A stretch of 39,563 nt of DNA from Phaeodactylum tricornutum CCAP 1055/1 (GCF_000150955.2 NW_002238021.1:1-39563), one strand, 5' to 3'; counted from the first letter of the stretch, positions 19,134 through 30,412 are shown. The notes: a model not told the origin generated them from the sequence alone. A program made the numbers and translations.

Positions 19134-22100
19134 ATGGCGAGCAATGGCTGCTGCGATAGCATGGGATGCGGCAAGGCCGAGGCGCCAGCGACAGCAACCG
19201 ACAGCAAGGCAAGCTCGGAGGGCAAAGGAGGCTCCGGTGAGCACTCGCGTTCCCAACGAAATGCGTGCGCTCACGGTGAAGATATCACGCGCGAAGAGTC
19301 TACTCTTTGCTTGGCTGTCGTCCGCGAGAACGGCACGGATATTGTTCTCTTGGATGCCACCGGTATCCCCAAGACCTTTCGCTACGAAAAAAACATCAGC
19401 GACTTGTGCTTCAAACCGCACGGCTCGATTGACGGATCCTTCTTGACGCCTTGCTTGGACGAAGAAGGCAAGCACGGAGTGCCAGAAGAATCATGCTTTT
19501 GTGGAGTGGAAACTCCACACATGCACGCGCACTTGCGAGCGGCTCATTGCGACGAAGCCTGCGATGACCCGGCTAAACTTGCGACGCACATTCTGCATCC
19601 TTTGGTGAAAGAAACAGAGCCTGAGCGATCCCTTTTGAATATTGATGTTTCGGAGGCCATGCCTAACGAATGTAATAGTCAAGCACTGTTCGATACCAAA
19701 AGTAGCAACGGATCGTGCCAGGGAGGCGGTACCCACCGCCGCCGAATGCATGCTGTGCAGCACGAAGATCATGTTGACTATCTCGTTCACAACGCCAAGA
19801 CTGGCAACTTACATTTGGAACACCCCTGTGACGGATGTGGTCACGATGATGTTCACGGAACTTTTCAGAACATCGGTCAGCGACAGTGGAAGCATCGTCG
19901 CGACGGTAAGAAGGACATTCAAGTTCACTTTTTCGAGATAGCGCCCGCCAAGTTCAACATTTTGGACCACCTCAAGATCTTTTCTCTCGAGTCGGATCGT
20001 GTTAAGGCTGTCGACAATATCATGGACTCTCCATCCCGACGCCCTTCGCTGAAAAAGAGTTCTTCTTCAAGCAAGTCCTTGAAGCCCGAGCTGGCTCGCA
20101 GTGTCTTGGTGTGCAATGGTATCTGCTGCGCCGCCGAAATTCCGATCATCAATCGAATCCTGGAGCCGATCAAGGGCGTTAAAAAGGTGCGCGTCAACGT
20201 ACCTCTCAAGCAAATTTTGGTTGATTATGACGCTACTCAAGTTTCTGCCAAGGCCATGACGAAAGCTTTGAACGTCGAAAATCTTGCTGCGACTATTAAA
20301 CGTGATGGTGGTCTCGCTATGGAATCGCAGCCGGTAACTGGCAAATCAACCTTTTATGTCGAGCACATTTGCTGCGCCAGTGAGATCCCAGCCATAAATC
20401 AGATCGTCGAGCCGATTACGGGCGTTTCGGTGATCACAATCAATGTCACAACGAAGACTGTCTACGTGACTCACAACACTCAACTGGTGTCGGCTCAAGA
20501 AATTCGCGATGCCCTCAACAAGCAAGGCTTTGCGGCTGACATCCGCAAAGATGCGGCGCAGAGTTTAAAAGCTCGCTCCGTGTTTTGCGAAACAATCTTG
20601 TCCATGGAAGGTGCAGATGAAGAGGCGTCATCGAATTTGGTTTCCGTTTTGACTATGTTTCTTCGCAATAATTACGACCCTACGCAAATTCAAATGGAAA
20701 GCTTCATTGTGGATTTGCCACAAAAAGAGATTAAAGTTGTCCACAACCCCTTCTCGGTTACCGCACAGTGCATTTCTTCAGCCCTGTTTACGGAAACAGG
20801 AATACAAACCATTGTAAGGAAAGATGGAGCGGATCCTTCGTCGTGGGACTTGTCTTGGTTAGATGATTCTTTCAAAGACGATGAACAGATGGTGAGCGAA
20901 CCGAACACCTATCCCAAGCCGGCTGTCGTTCTTTCCGGAGTCTGCTGGCTTGTTTCCATGTTAAGTTTGGCCGAAGGCAACCTAACGAATTTGAAGTGGG
21001 TGGGACTCGCGTCAGTAGCGTTTGGTTTACCCGCTATTGCCATCAAAGCGATTCGCACGATGGCTCGGTATCAGTTCGATACCAATTGCCTGATGCTATT
21101 TGCGGCATGCGGTGCTGTGGCGTTACAAGAGTATACCGAGGCGGCAGCGGTCGTCTTCTTGTTTGCCATTTCAGAGTGGCTGGAAGTACGCGCAACGGCG
21201 CGTGCCCGACATGCCCTATCGGCAATTGTACACTTACGACCCGAAAAGGCCAATCTGGTGCATCCACAGACACGACAATTGGTGGTGATTCCGGCGTCAG
21301 CGGTTCCCGTCGGGGCGCTTGTGTCTGTGAAGACCGGCGACAAGATCCCGTGCGATGGTATTGTCGTGGAAGGCACAACGACCGTCGACGAATCGTCCTT
21401 GACAGGAGAGGCCCGCCCCATTCGAAAAGGTCTACATGACGTTGTTTCGGGTGGTACGGTGAATTCTGGAATGACGCAGATCATGGTGCGAACGACATCG
21501 ACCTCGGAAAACTCGGCCGTGTCTCGTTTGATTCGGCTGGTCGAGGAAGCTCAAGCCAATCGATCGGACACGGAAAAGCTGGTGGACGAGTTTGCCAAGA
21601 TATACACACCGTTCGTCGTGCTCGCGGCCGTTCTCATGTGCAGTGTACCGTGGGCTTTTGGACAGGAAACCGGTAGAACATGGACTGAGAATGGGCTGAT
21701 TCTGATCGTTGTGGCCTGTCCGTGTGCCATGATCATTTCGACGCCCGTGTCTTACGTTGCTGGTCTTGCTGCGACGGCTCAAAATGGAATTCTTATCAAA
21801 GGTGGTGCACACTTGGAGGCACTCAGCCTCGTGAAGCATATTTGCTTCGACAAGACGGGCACACTGACGAACGGGGAGTTTGCGTTGCTGAGCCTGGAAG
21901 ACTTTGCGAAGAATATGTCGCGAAAGGAGGTATTTGAGCACCTAGCCTTGATGGAAGAGCGCGCGTCGCACCCTGTGGCGCAAGCCATCTTGACCGGTGC
22001 CCGCAACGAGAAAGTCAGTATACCGAAAGATACGGAACTCGAGAGGCACACCATCGTTGCTGGCGAGGGCGTTTTGGGCATTATCAATGGGCGCGAGGTG

Positions 22101-23654
22101 CACGTTGGTAACGAGAGGATGTTTGGTCGTATCGGTCTATTGAAGGACGTACCCGAGACGGTACGGGCCAAGGTAGAATCGTGGAAGGGTCTTGGAGGGA
22201 CGATTGGGTACATGAGTATAGAAGGGGAGGGAATTGTGTGTGCGTACTGTGCGGCCGATGGTGTCCGAGCCGAGTCTGCTAGTGTTTTGAGTCGTTTGAG
22301 GAAGTGCGGTATTGAAGTGACCATGTTGACTGGGGACAATCGCGACGCAGCGTTGGCAGTTGGAGCGCAAGTGGGTTTGTCTGAGCAGGAGATCCAGTCC
22401 AAGCTACTGCCCGAAGAGAAGCTGGCGTTTATTGAATCTTTGAGCTCTGGCTGTACTGGAGGTTCAATTTTGTCGAATCCATGTGGTCAGCGGCGCTTGG
22501 TGATGATGTGTGGGGACGGGGTGAACGACGCGCCAGCTCTGGCAGCTGCAGACATTGGTGTAGCAATGGGTGCTGGGGCGGCGCTTGCGATGGAGACTGC
22601 GGACGTGACTCTATTGGATTCAAATCTAGAGAAGCTTGAATATAGCATCAAAATGGGCCACAGGGTCACGCGTAAAATCAAAGAAAACGTGGCTTTCAGC
22701 TTAACCGTGAAATTTGTGGTTCTTGGCTTCGCCCTTGCCGGGCTGACTCATCTTTGGGCAGCTATAGCAAGCGACGTGGGAGCCATGATTCTTGTTACCT
22801 TGAATGCAATGTTGCTCTTGCCGAAACGCCAGAGAGAGGAAGCTTTTCACAGGAAGGAAGGTGATATTGAACAAGGGCGTGCGAAAATGAAGCGGCAAGA
22901 TTCTGACTCAACTCTCTCTGACAATGCCGCGCAAGGTTCCGGTAAAGTGGAAGTTTATAAAATTTCGTGCGATAAGGGATGCTGCGAGACTGAGACGAAG
23001 ACGCTAGCCGTTAGCCACGCGGCTTGCCAAAAGAATTGCTTCGACACTGAGAAGACAGCTCCTGCAGCACGCCAAGGGGCTTCTCAGAAAGGATACCGCA
23101 AAGCTGAAAAGAAGGCAACGACCGCAGCCGCAAACCAAGCGGCTTGTCAGGAGGGATGCGGCGACACCGAGAAAGCCGCTACCGCAGCTGTGAGTCAGTC
23201 GGCTTGTCGGGAGGGATGCTGCAACACCGAAAAGGCAACGGCCGCAGCCTCAAACCGAGCGGCTTGTCAGGAGGGATGCAGCAACATCGAGAAAGCCGCA
23301 ACCGAGGCTGTAAGCCAGGTGGCTTGCCAGAAGGGATGCTGCGACACCGAAAAGGCCACGACTGCAGCCTCAAACCGAGCGGCTTGTCAGGAGGGATGTG
23401 GCGACTCTAAACGGGTGGTACTTGCTGTAGACAACTGTTGCGGTAGTAAAGTGGTGAAGGACGCCGAGGCCAAGCAATCGTCTGTAATCGAGAAGTGTTG
23501 CAGCGGCTCCAAATCTCCTAATGTCGAGATCGATGATCTCAAGAAAGGGTGCGACGGATCCCATCTTGTAGCTTGCGAAAGTTTAGCGACTTCGGATTAC
23601 AGCTCCGGTCACAACCATGCTCACTCCCACAAATCAGTCGTTCGGATGACATAA
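19134..23654 (+). CDS. P1B-2 heavy-metal (Zn/Cd) exporting ATPase, copy 2
   Basis: 1506 codons, no introns, ATG in strong context (CACCATGGCG). ATP-driven export of Zn2+/Cd2+/Pb2+ is expected from P1B-2 family features. Domains: a long Cys/His-rich N-terminal extension (about 1-320, with CCDSMGC, HMHAH, HPCDGCGHDD); HMA domains at about 322-392 (GICCAAE) and 404-473 (HICCASE), the GICC-type seen in plant Zn/Cd pumps; a degenerate third HMA-like region at about 480-565 with no CxxC; membrane segments from about 598; TGEA (757-760); CPC (862-864); DKTGT (906-910); SHP (945-947); TGDN; GDGVND (1127-1132); Lys1193 and Asp1214 in the last two membrane helices, diagnostic of Zn/Cd pumps. The tail (1297-1425) has 20-residue Cys repeats and ends with HNHAHSHK. 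At 1506 residues it is far longer than bacterial ZntA (about 730). Subcellular membrane is not evident. Confidence 0.97.
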   Translation: MASNGCCDSMGCGKAEAPATATDSKASSEGKGGSGEHSRSQRNACAHGEDITREESTLCLAVVRENGTDIVLLDATGIPKTFRYEKNISDLCFKPHGSIDGSFLTPCLDEEGKHGVPEESCFCGVETPHMHAHLRAAHCDEACDDPAKLATHILHPLVKETEPERSLLNIDVSEAMPNECNSQALFDTKSSNGSCQGGGTHRRRMHAVQHEDHVDYLVHNAKTGNLHLEHPCDGCGHDDVHGTFQNIGQRQWKHRRDGKKDIQVHFFEIAPAKFNILDHLKIFSLESDRVKAVDNIMDSPSRRPSLKKSSSSSKSLKPELARSVLVCNGICCAAEIPIINRILEPIKGVKKVRVNVPLKQILVDYDATQVSAKAMTKALNVENLAATIKRDGGLAMESQPVTGKSTFYVEHICCASEIPAINQIVEPITGVSVITINVTTKTVYVTHNTQLVSAQEIRDALNKQGFAADIRKDAAQSLKARSVFCETILSMEGADEEASSNLVSVLTMFLRNNYDPTQIQMESFIVDLPQKEIKVVHNPFSVTAQCISSALFTETGIQTIVRKDGADPSSWDLSWLDDSFKDDEQMVSEPNTYPKPAVVLSGVCWLVSMLSLAEGNLTNLKWVGLASVAFGLPAIAIKAIRTMARYQFDTNCLMLFAACGAVALQEYTEAAAVVFLFAISEWLEVRATARARHALSAIVHLRPEKANLVHPQTRQLVVIPASAVPVGALVSVKTGDKIPCDGIVVEGTTTVDESSLTGEARPIRKGLHDVVSGGTVNSGMTQIMVRTTSTSENSAVSRLIRLVEEAQANRSDTEKLVDEFAKIYTPFVVLAAVLMCSVPWAFGQETGRTWTENGLILIVVACPCAMIISTPVSYVAGLAATAQNGILIKGGAHLEALSLVKHICFDKTGTLTNGEFALLSLEDFAKNMSRKEVFEHLALMEERASHPVAQAILTGARNEKVSIPKDTELERHTIVAGEGVLGIINGREVHVGNERMFGRIGLLKDVPETVRAKVESWKGLGGTIGYMSIEGEGIVCAYCAADGVRAESASVLSRLRKCGIEVTMLTGDNRDAALAVGAQVGLSEQEIQSKLLPEEKLAFIESLSSGCTGGSILSNPCGQRRLVMMCGDGVNDAPALAAADIGVAMGAGAALAMETADVTLLDSNLEKLEYSIKMGHRVTRKIKENVAFSLTVKFVVLGFALAGLTHLWAAIASDVGAMILVTLNAMLLLPKRQREEAFHRKEGDIEQGRAKMKRQDSDSTLSDNAAQGSGKVEVYKISCDKGCCETETKTLAVSHAACQKNCFDTEKTAPAARQGASQKGYRKAEKKATTAAANQAACQEGCGDTEKAATAAVSQSACREGCCNTEKATAAASNRAACQEGCSNIEKAATEAVSQVACQKGCCDTEKATTAASNRAACQEGCGDSKRVVLAVDNCCGSKVVKDAEAKQSSVIEKCCSGSKSPNVEIDDLKKGCDGSHLVACESLATSDYSSGHNHAHSHKSVVRMT
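23022..23408 (+). repeat. 60-bp coding minisatellite in ATPase tail (copy 2)
   Basis: Residues about 1297-1425 are 20-residue repeats of the form ACQEGC..TEKA. Five units carry the pattern AC-x-x-x-C; a sixth is degenerate (ASQKGYRKAEKK) with its Cys residues lost. Each unit offers paired Cys as a potential metal ligand; metal binding is inference from composition. Confidence 0.88.
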
Positions 23655-24269
23655 ATATTCCGTTAACTTCTACAATTCCGTGCACACCTTCGAGTAACCC
23701 TCCGAAAATATATTAAAAGGATAAAGCCTCTCACTTTGTCGTCAGTAAAAATATATCTCACAAATGCTGGATGCCGCAGAGAACTTGGCTTCCAGCCCCA
23801 GAAGAGGAAATATCACCAGACCTGTGATTTTATAAGCATGTTTTTGAACTGACTATGAGCAAAGGAAATATTGTGTATTCTTTTACAGTTAGACACTTAC
23901 TGACTGCGTATATGGAGGCACAGTGTAGCAGCACCTTTGAGAAACCAAACAAAGGCTGTGTCAATACCGTTGGAGGAAAGGGACTCAGTTTTGTTGACGG
24001 CATGCTGTAATGATTGGAACAAGATAGCGTTTATCATGTCAACTTGGGAGCCTATTGACTATGGATATCACTTCCAATACCTGCCTCATCTTGTGCCGTC
24101 ATAGCAGTCACTCTTCCATCCAACGGCAGATATAAAGGGAAACTGTACCAACAGCTGTTCGGTCTTCTGCCTTTCTGCATTCGAATGGGATTTGTTCAAG
24201 TAAAGAATAATAATCCGCAGGGTACGCATGAGGAAAAAAGCCATCTCACAGACGGATGATGGCCCAAAG
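23655..24269. other. Intergenic, ATPase 3' flank (right copy)
   Basis: 615 bp between the ATPase stop and the Copia 5' LTR. It presumably contains the ATPase 3' UTR. I see no gene, repeat or RNA gene. Confidence 0.6.
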
Positions 24270-24584
24270 TGATTTGATAGAGCCATACTGACCCGGATAT
24301 GGGGAAGTAAGGTTGAGGAACATCTCAGGATGAGATGCTAGGGTCATCACATTAGTCTAGTCTTGTGCACATTGGATGATGTGCTCACTTTATTTTATTC
24401 TAAAGCACTTTGCAAGCTGTACTACTAGTCCTCTTGTGTGCTTTGTTAGACTTCGCCATGGCCATGCATTAGATGGTTTCCGCCGCAGCGGAATCGTCGG
24501 TCAAGCGACAGGACAATGATGAATGGAATCATAGTCCGAATATTGTAGTGCCGATGAACAGAGCACCACGTGGATATTAAAAGA
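24270..24584 (+). repeat. Copia 5' LTR (right copy)
   Basis: Begins TGATTTGATAGAGCC and ends GGATATTAAAAGA, directly repeated at 30413-30743. It lacks 16 bp present in the 3' LTR. Confidence 0.92.
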
Positions 24585-25171
24585 GTTTATCAGAAACCCA
24601 TCGCATACAACATGCGCAAAATTACCCACACAGCTCTGTGCGAGTGGATTGGTACCAGGCGCTAGACTGCACTGAGTTTTTCATCGGATCTGTAAAACTT
24701 GACAGTAATGTCGCGCGTTTCGTAACACCTACCAGTGTGATCCGTGCAGTGGGAGAAAAAGAACCAGAACAGATCTTGGTTCGCGCCCAATAGCGGCTTT
24801 TAAATCCGCGGGTACGATCAGTTGACAATTGATCTTGAAATCAGTTAAGTAAAATTCAGGTGGTTTCAGATGGTCGCCTGTGGTCAATACTTCGTTAATC
24901 TATCTCACGAGTTTTCCCCTCCTTCAAAACGATTATACGAATCACAAAAGTATCTTAACCGATGCGTTCCTATTTGATTTATGATAATTTCAGTCACAAT
25001 GACTGGATTACAGGGTCGGAATGACCCGTGTACTTATCAATTTTGTCACCAGTCATTCGCAATTTTCAGTTTTGTTGTTCGAACTTGTCACTTTTCTGAA
25101 AATTCATCCGAAATTTTCCGAAATGCCGTGTCCTACCGTTTACTCAATTCCCACCGTTTCCACCACTTACC
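24585..25171 (+). other. Copia 5' leader (right copy)
   Basis: 587 bp between the LTR and the gag ATG, starting GTTTATCAGAAACCC (weak primer-binding-site resemblance: TATCAGA). It contains the single extra base relative to the left arm (GCTCTGTGCG here, against GCTCTTGCG). Confidence 0.6.
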
Positions 25172-25989
25172 ATGGCTGATGCTGATGCTCCCAACGCTCC
25201 TGAAGCTGGTCCATTTTGAAATTAAAGGAACAGGCGGAAGGAACATTAAACGAGTCAGTTTGTCGTGATGATGCCATCAAGATCCTGTCAACTACGACAT
25301 ACAATGGTCCAAGTTGTAACTGGAATATTGATATGCTGTTGCAGAAATTTCAGTATGCCATCTCGGAATTGGTCAAAAATGACGGAGTTGCGTTGCCGGA
25401 TGGGCAGCTTGTGACTTATTTGGTCCAGGCATTGAAGGACCCAAGTCTGAGTTATGTTTGTGACACAATTCGCACCAATGCCACTTATCGGAACAGTTTT
25501 CCGGAAGCGCAGCTTTTTGTGAAGACTTTTGTGTCTTCGTCCACGAGCAAATCCGAAAACACGCCTCGACAGGTCAATGATGTGCAAACATCAGGTAGTG
25601 GGGCCTCCGGTGGGAGTAAGAAAGGAGGTACCGGGAAAGGAGCCAGCAACCCGACTCCCTTCAAGGGTGCAGTCACGGCTCGCAGTTATACTCCGGGAGA
25701 ATGGAAAAGTTTTTCCAAGGACCAACAGGAAAAAGTGCGATCGCTGCGTAATAAAAAGAAGCAAGGAGGGAAACCCGAGGAATCAGAGAGGAGTGTTGAC
25801 AGTGTAGCACGGGGTGAGCCTGTGGACACTAAGGAAGTCCATACCAGCAGTGAAATGGAACCGACTTCAGATGCGGCTGGCCTGCAATTTGGCCGTGGTG
25901 CGTATAAGAAATCGGTCGGATTCACTGCGGACACCGCTTCTCCTTCTGAAAACGGAACGAAGAAGCAGAAAACGCATCACGATGCGTGA
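25172..25989 (+). pseudogene. Copia gag, start region broken (right copy)
   Basis: ATG 25172 gives MADADAPNAPEAGPF and then TGA at 25217-25219. The gag-like body is in the next frame from about 25216 to 25986 (contains LNESVCRDDAIKIL and a Gly/Ser-rich tail GSGASGGSKKGGTGKG) and ends at TGA 25987-25989. The frame change directly after GPF suggests that a deletion joined the N-terminal tip to the C-terminal half. Recognition as gag is by position and composition, not by a zinc knuckle. Confidence 0.7.
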
Positions 25990-26595
25990 AACGCGGCACC
26001 CGATGCCAGTGTTTCGGGGACTAAGCAATGCATTTTACCAGATCGAGTGATATTGAGCCTCACCTCTACACGCAGCATTTGTGATCTCAACGCATGCACT
26101 CATCTTGGTGAGGGCCGCTGCGAGTTGGATTCACATGCAGACACATGCGTGGCTGGGGCAAACACTGTCTTGATTGGTGAATCGCAGAAGTCCGTAACTG
26201 TGCGACCTTTCTCCGGTGAATATTCTGCACTGAAGAATATCCCCATTGGAACGGTTGCCACAGCTTACACAGTACCAGAAGACGGGAGAGTGGTGCTTCT
26301 TATTATTAATCAGGTCCTATTCTTTGGGGACAGATTGAAAAACACCCTATTGACCCCCAACCAGATGCGAGACTTTGGCATTGATGTTGACGATGCCCCT
26401 CGGCAGTACGTCGCCAACTCCAAGCACTCTTTGTATGTTCCTGACTCCCAACTTCGGATTCCGCTGCAGCTGCGCGGTATATTCTCGTTTTTGGAGTCGC
26501 GGAAGCCCACGCAACAGGAACTTGACGAGTGTGAGCATATCATACTCACCTCTGATGTGCCGTGGGAGCCTTGCTCAACGGACTTTGCCCGTTGA
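25990..26595 (+). pseudogene. Copia aspartic protease segment (right copy)
   Basis: This segment is in frame with gag upstream and pol downstream, separated from them only by TGA 25987-25989 and TGA 26593-26595. The active-site segment is CELDSHADTCVAG, typical of diatom Copia proteases (DSHADT in place of DTGA/DSGA). The protease processes the Gag-Pol polyprotein. As written it would need readthrough of the first TGA to be made. Confidence 0.85.
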
Positions 26596-29500
26596 GAAGA
26601 AGAGGCCGCTAAGAGAGACCGGAGCGTATCATTGGTAGACACAACGGGACTTTCCACTGGCCACACAATCCTATCAGCACACCCATATGGTATACGAACT
26701 GTTGCGGCTTCGCAGCGAATACTTGAGACTTTTCGTTCCTTGACAGAGGTTGAATTGTGCGAGACAAATCTGGCGGACCGCCTTATTTCCTGTGTTAATG
26801 TTGCGTCGGATGATTACTGTGGAGACGGGTTGGACGGTAGAGCTGACTCGGATGTGTACCCGGACTCAGAAGACTTCACTTGTGTCGTCTCAGGTATGAC
26901 ATCAAGCGAAAGACGGTCAGCGTTGACAGCTGAGGTTTTGTCGAAGCGTTGGAATATTGGCCTGGATTCGGCCAAGCGGACTCTGCAAGTAACAACGCAG
27001 AAAGGTGTGAGAACGGTGATGCATCCCTTGACCCGACGGTATCGTACTCGCCAATCGCATTTACGATTTCCTACCATTCGGACCAAGGTTTACACCGACA
27101 CCATGTTTTCGTCCGTGATTTCCATCCGCCAGTACAAGTGTGCCCAGGTTTTCACAACCAACACGGCCTATTCGCGTATTTACCCTCTGCAGACCAAGCA
27201 GCAAGCTCCTGATGCACTAATGAAGTGGATACATGATGTTGGGGTAATGAGTGACCTAGTTTATGATGGGTCTAAGGAGCAGGGAGGTGGCAAACATTGG
27301 AGAGAGATTGAGCAGCGTCACCATATACATCACCATGTAACGGAGCCACACAGCCAGTGGCAGAATCGAGCTGAAGGAGAAATTCGTGAAATTAAGAAGG
27401 CTGTTCGGCACCGACTGCAGGTTTCTCGTGCACCACGGCGCCTATGGTGTTTTTGTTGTGAATGGGTGTCGGCTATCCGTCGATTAACTGCTCATGACAT
27501 TCCTGCGCTAAACGGTCGAGTTGCCACAGAGCTTTTGGAAGGGGACACCCCCGATATTTCTGAGTACGCGCAATTTGACTGGTATGAGCCTGTCTGGTTC
27601 ATCGACCCAACTTCTGCTTTCCCTGAAATGAAGAAGAAATTGGGCCGATGGGTCGGAGTTGCATCAGATGTGGGACAGGCGATGACTTTTTGGATTCTTC
27701 CAAAGTCATGCATCCCAATTGCACGTTCCTCTGTTGCTCGCGTCTTTCCAGACGTAGCCGCTACCGATGAATTTAAGGCTGACCTTGCTGAACTTGATCT
27801 AGCCATCGAAAATAGAATTGGAAACAGTAAAACTGCAGAAGAAAACCAGGTTATTGATGGTCAACTTGCAAATGTAATTTCGGGTCCGACTGATGATCTG
27901 TTTGAAGGGTATGCCGACAAGGACTTCCACCCTCTCGAAGAGGCTGCCGAAAAGGCCGAAGCCGACGATTATACGCCGGAATCCCTGGACGAATATCTGA
28001 CTGCTGAAGTCTTACTACCAACTGGTGGTGAATTGTTGCGTGGTGTTGTAAAGGCTCGGAAACATGATGCTGATGGCAATCCTGTGGGGACCCGTCACAG
28101 CAATCCGATCCTCGACACACGTGAGTATGAGGTAGAGCTTCCTGACGGTTCAATCAACGTGTATGCGGCCAACATAATTGCAGAGAATATGTACGCGCAA
28201 ATTGACCATGAAGGTCGTGAGTTTCTCTTGATGAAAGAGATCACAGACCATAAAGTTGATGGTAACGCGGTTCGCAAGGATGATGGCTTTACCACTGGTA
28301 AGAATGGCGAACGGAAACCTCGCATGACAACAAAAGGATGGAAACTTCTTGTATCATGGAAAGACGGATCGACGACTTGGCTTCCGTTGAAGCATCTGAA
28401 AGAATCGAACCCAATTGAAGTAGCCGAGTATGCAGTTGCGAACAAAATTGTTGAAGAGCCTGCATTTGCTTGGTGGGTACGGCATGCACTTCGTGTTAGA
28501 GACAGGGCAATTAAAAAGGTCAAGTCGAAATACTGGAAGCGGTCGCACAAGTACGGCATTGAGTTACCTCATTCTGTCGGAGAAGCACTTCGTATCGATA
28601 AGGAAACGGGGACCACATTTTGGCGCGATGGAATTGCGAAAGAAATGAAAAATGTGATGCCTGCGTTTGAATTTCGCGACGATGACCGGATGCCGGTCGG
28701 CTACAAGGAAATCAAATGTCACATGATTTTCGATATCAAGGCCTTTTCACTACAAAGGAAAGCACGCCTAGTAGCAGGAGGGCACACGACGGATCCACCT
28801 AAAGATACGACATTCGCAAGTGTTGTTTCTAGGGACAGTGTGCGAATCGCGTTCCTATTGGCGGCGTTAAATGACTTGGACATTCTTGCGGCTGACGTAC
28901 AGAACGCATATTTGAACGCCAAAACAAAAGAGAAAGTCTGGACGCGCGCTGGAAAGGAGTTTGGATCAAACGCCGGACGACCGGTGTTGATCGTTCGCGC
29001 ATTATATGGATTAAAGTCGAGTGGAGCTAGATGGAGAGACCATATGGCTGCAACCCTACGTGAGGCGGATTATGTCAGCAGTAAGGCTGATCCTGATGTT
29101 TGGATGCGTCCCGCGACCAAACCAGATGGTTTCAAGTACTGGGAGTACGTTCTCGTGTATTCTGACGATATTCTCGCCATTAGCCATGACCCGAAAAGTA
29201 CGATGGACTACCTAGAGTCCAAGTACACTCTCAAGAACGGTACCGTTGCGGAGCCAACAACTTATCTTGGAGCTGAGATCAAGAAGTGGCGCATTGAGGG
29301 TTCCGACGATCCAGCGAAGATTCGCTGGGCGATGTCTTCGGAGACCTACATCAAGTCGGCTATTGCTGATGTTGAAACGGAGTTGGCAAAAGTTGATAAA
29401 TGCCTTCCTACAAGGGTATCGACGCCTCTCAGTGCTGGCTATAGGCCAGAGTTAGACCAGAGTCCGGAATTGGACGCAAGGAGGGTCACGTATTATCAGG

Positions 29501-30249
29501 GTCTAGTGGGGGTCCTAAGGTGGATGTGTGAATTGGGCCGGATCGATATTCTGGTGGATGTTGCAATGATGTCTCGCTTTTTGGTGCTGCCACGCGAAGG
29601 GCAATTGCAGCAGCTATTTCATATTTTCGCATATCTGAAGGCTCACAAAAGGTCGACCTTGGTTTTTGACGATTCAGTTCCTACGTTTGATGCTGAACGG
29701 TTTGTTCAGAAAGATTGGTCGGAATTTTACCCGGGTGCAGCGGAGCCGATTCCGCCTAACGTACCGGAACAACGAGGTAGATCAGTGTCAATGACGTGTT
29801 TTGTTGATGCGGATCATGCCGGGTGTCGGTTGACTCGCCGGTCGCATACAGGAGTATTGATTTACGTGAACCGTGCGCCAATTTTGTGGTACTCGAAGCG
29901 GCAGAACACGGTGGAATCAGCAACGTACTCGTCAGAGTTTTGTGCGATGCGGACGGCAATTGACATGATTGAAGGATTGCGGTATAAGTTGAGGATGCTT
30001 GGAGTTGGACTGGACGGACCAACCCATGTGTTATGTGACAACCAGTCGGTTGTTATCAGTTCGACTGTGCCGGAGACAGCATTGAAGCGGAAGCACAATG
30101 CGATAAATTATCATAGAACGCGCGAGGCGCAGGCAGCAGGAATTGTCTCAATTGCTAAGGAACCGACAGAGACGAATCTGAGTGATTTTCTGACAAAGAG
30201 TGTTCCTGGTCCGCGATTGAGAATGCTGAGTGGTACGGTTCTTTGGTAA
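26596..30249 (+). pseudogene. Copia pol: integrase, reverse transcriptase, RNase H (right copy)
   Basis: The frame runs open for about 1217 codons after TGA 26593-26595. Counted from 26632, the integrase catalytic triad is D156 (YTDTMF), D212 (YDGSKE) and E248 (NRAEGE). The RT has ADVQNAYLNA (D755), RALYGLKSSGARWR and VYSDDILA (D845, D846). RNase H has CFVDADHAG, SSEFCAMRT and LCDNQSVV. No HHCC integrase finger is obvious. All polymerase and integrase catalytic residues survive, so decay is limited to the TGAs and the gag start. The C-terminal part (KRKHNAINYHRTREA, NLSDFLTK) is standard for Copia. Confidence 0.93.
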
Positions 30250-30404
30250 AAGACCAAAGGCCAACAACGGGTGTACTAAGGTATTCCAAACCCCTGTGGA
30301 AGTTTCCAAAATGGATTCTGAAGCCAGCCTCTGGAAGAGTGTGCTTTATCGGGCTAGACGCGCAAGAGCTTTTGCTGTGTGCGGAGGTATTGCGGTTCTA
30401 GCTC

Positions 30405-30411
30405 GAGGGGA
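30405..30411 (+). promoter_or_regulatory. Copia polypurine tract (right copy)
   Basis: GAGGGGA sits one base before the 3' LTR start (TGATTTG at 30413). This is the expected site and composition for plus-strand priming. The 155 bp between the pol stop and here contain no gene. Confidence 0.7.
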
Positions 30412-30412
30412 C

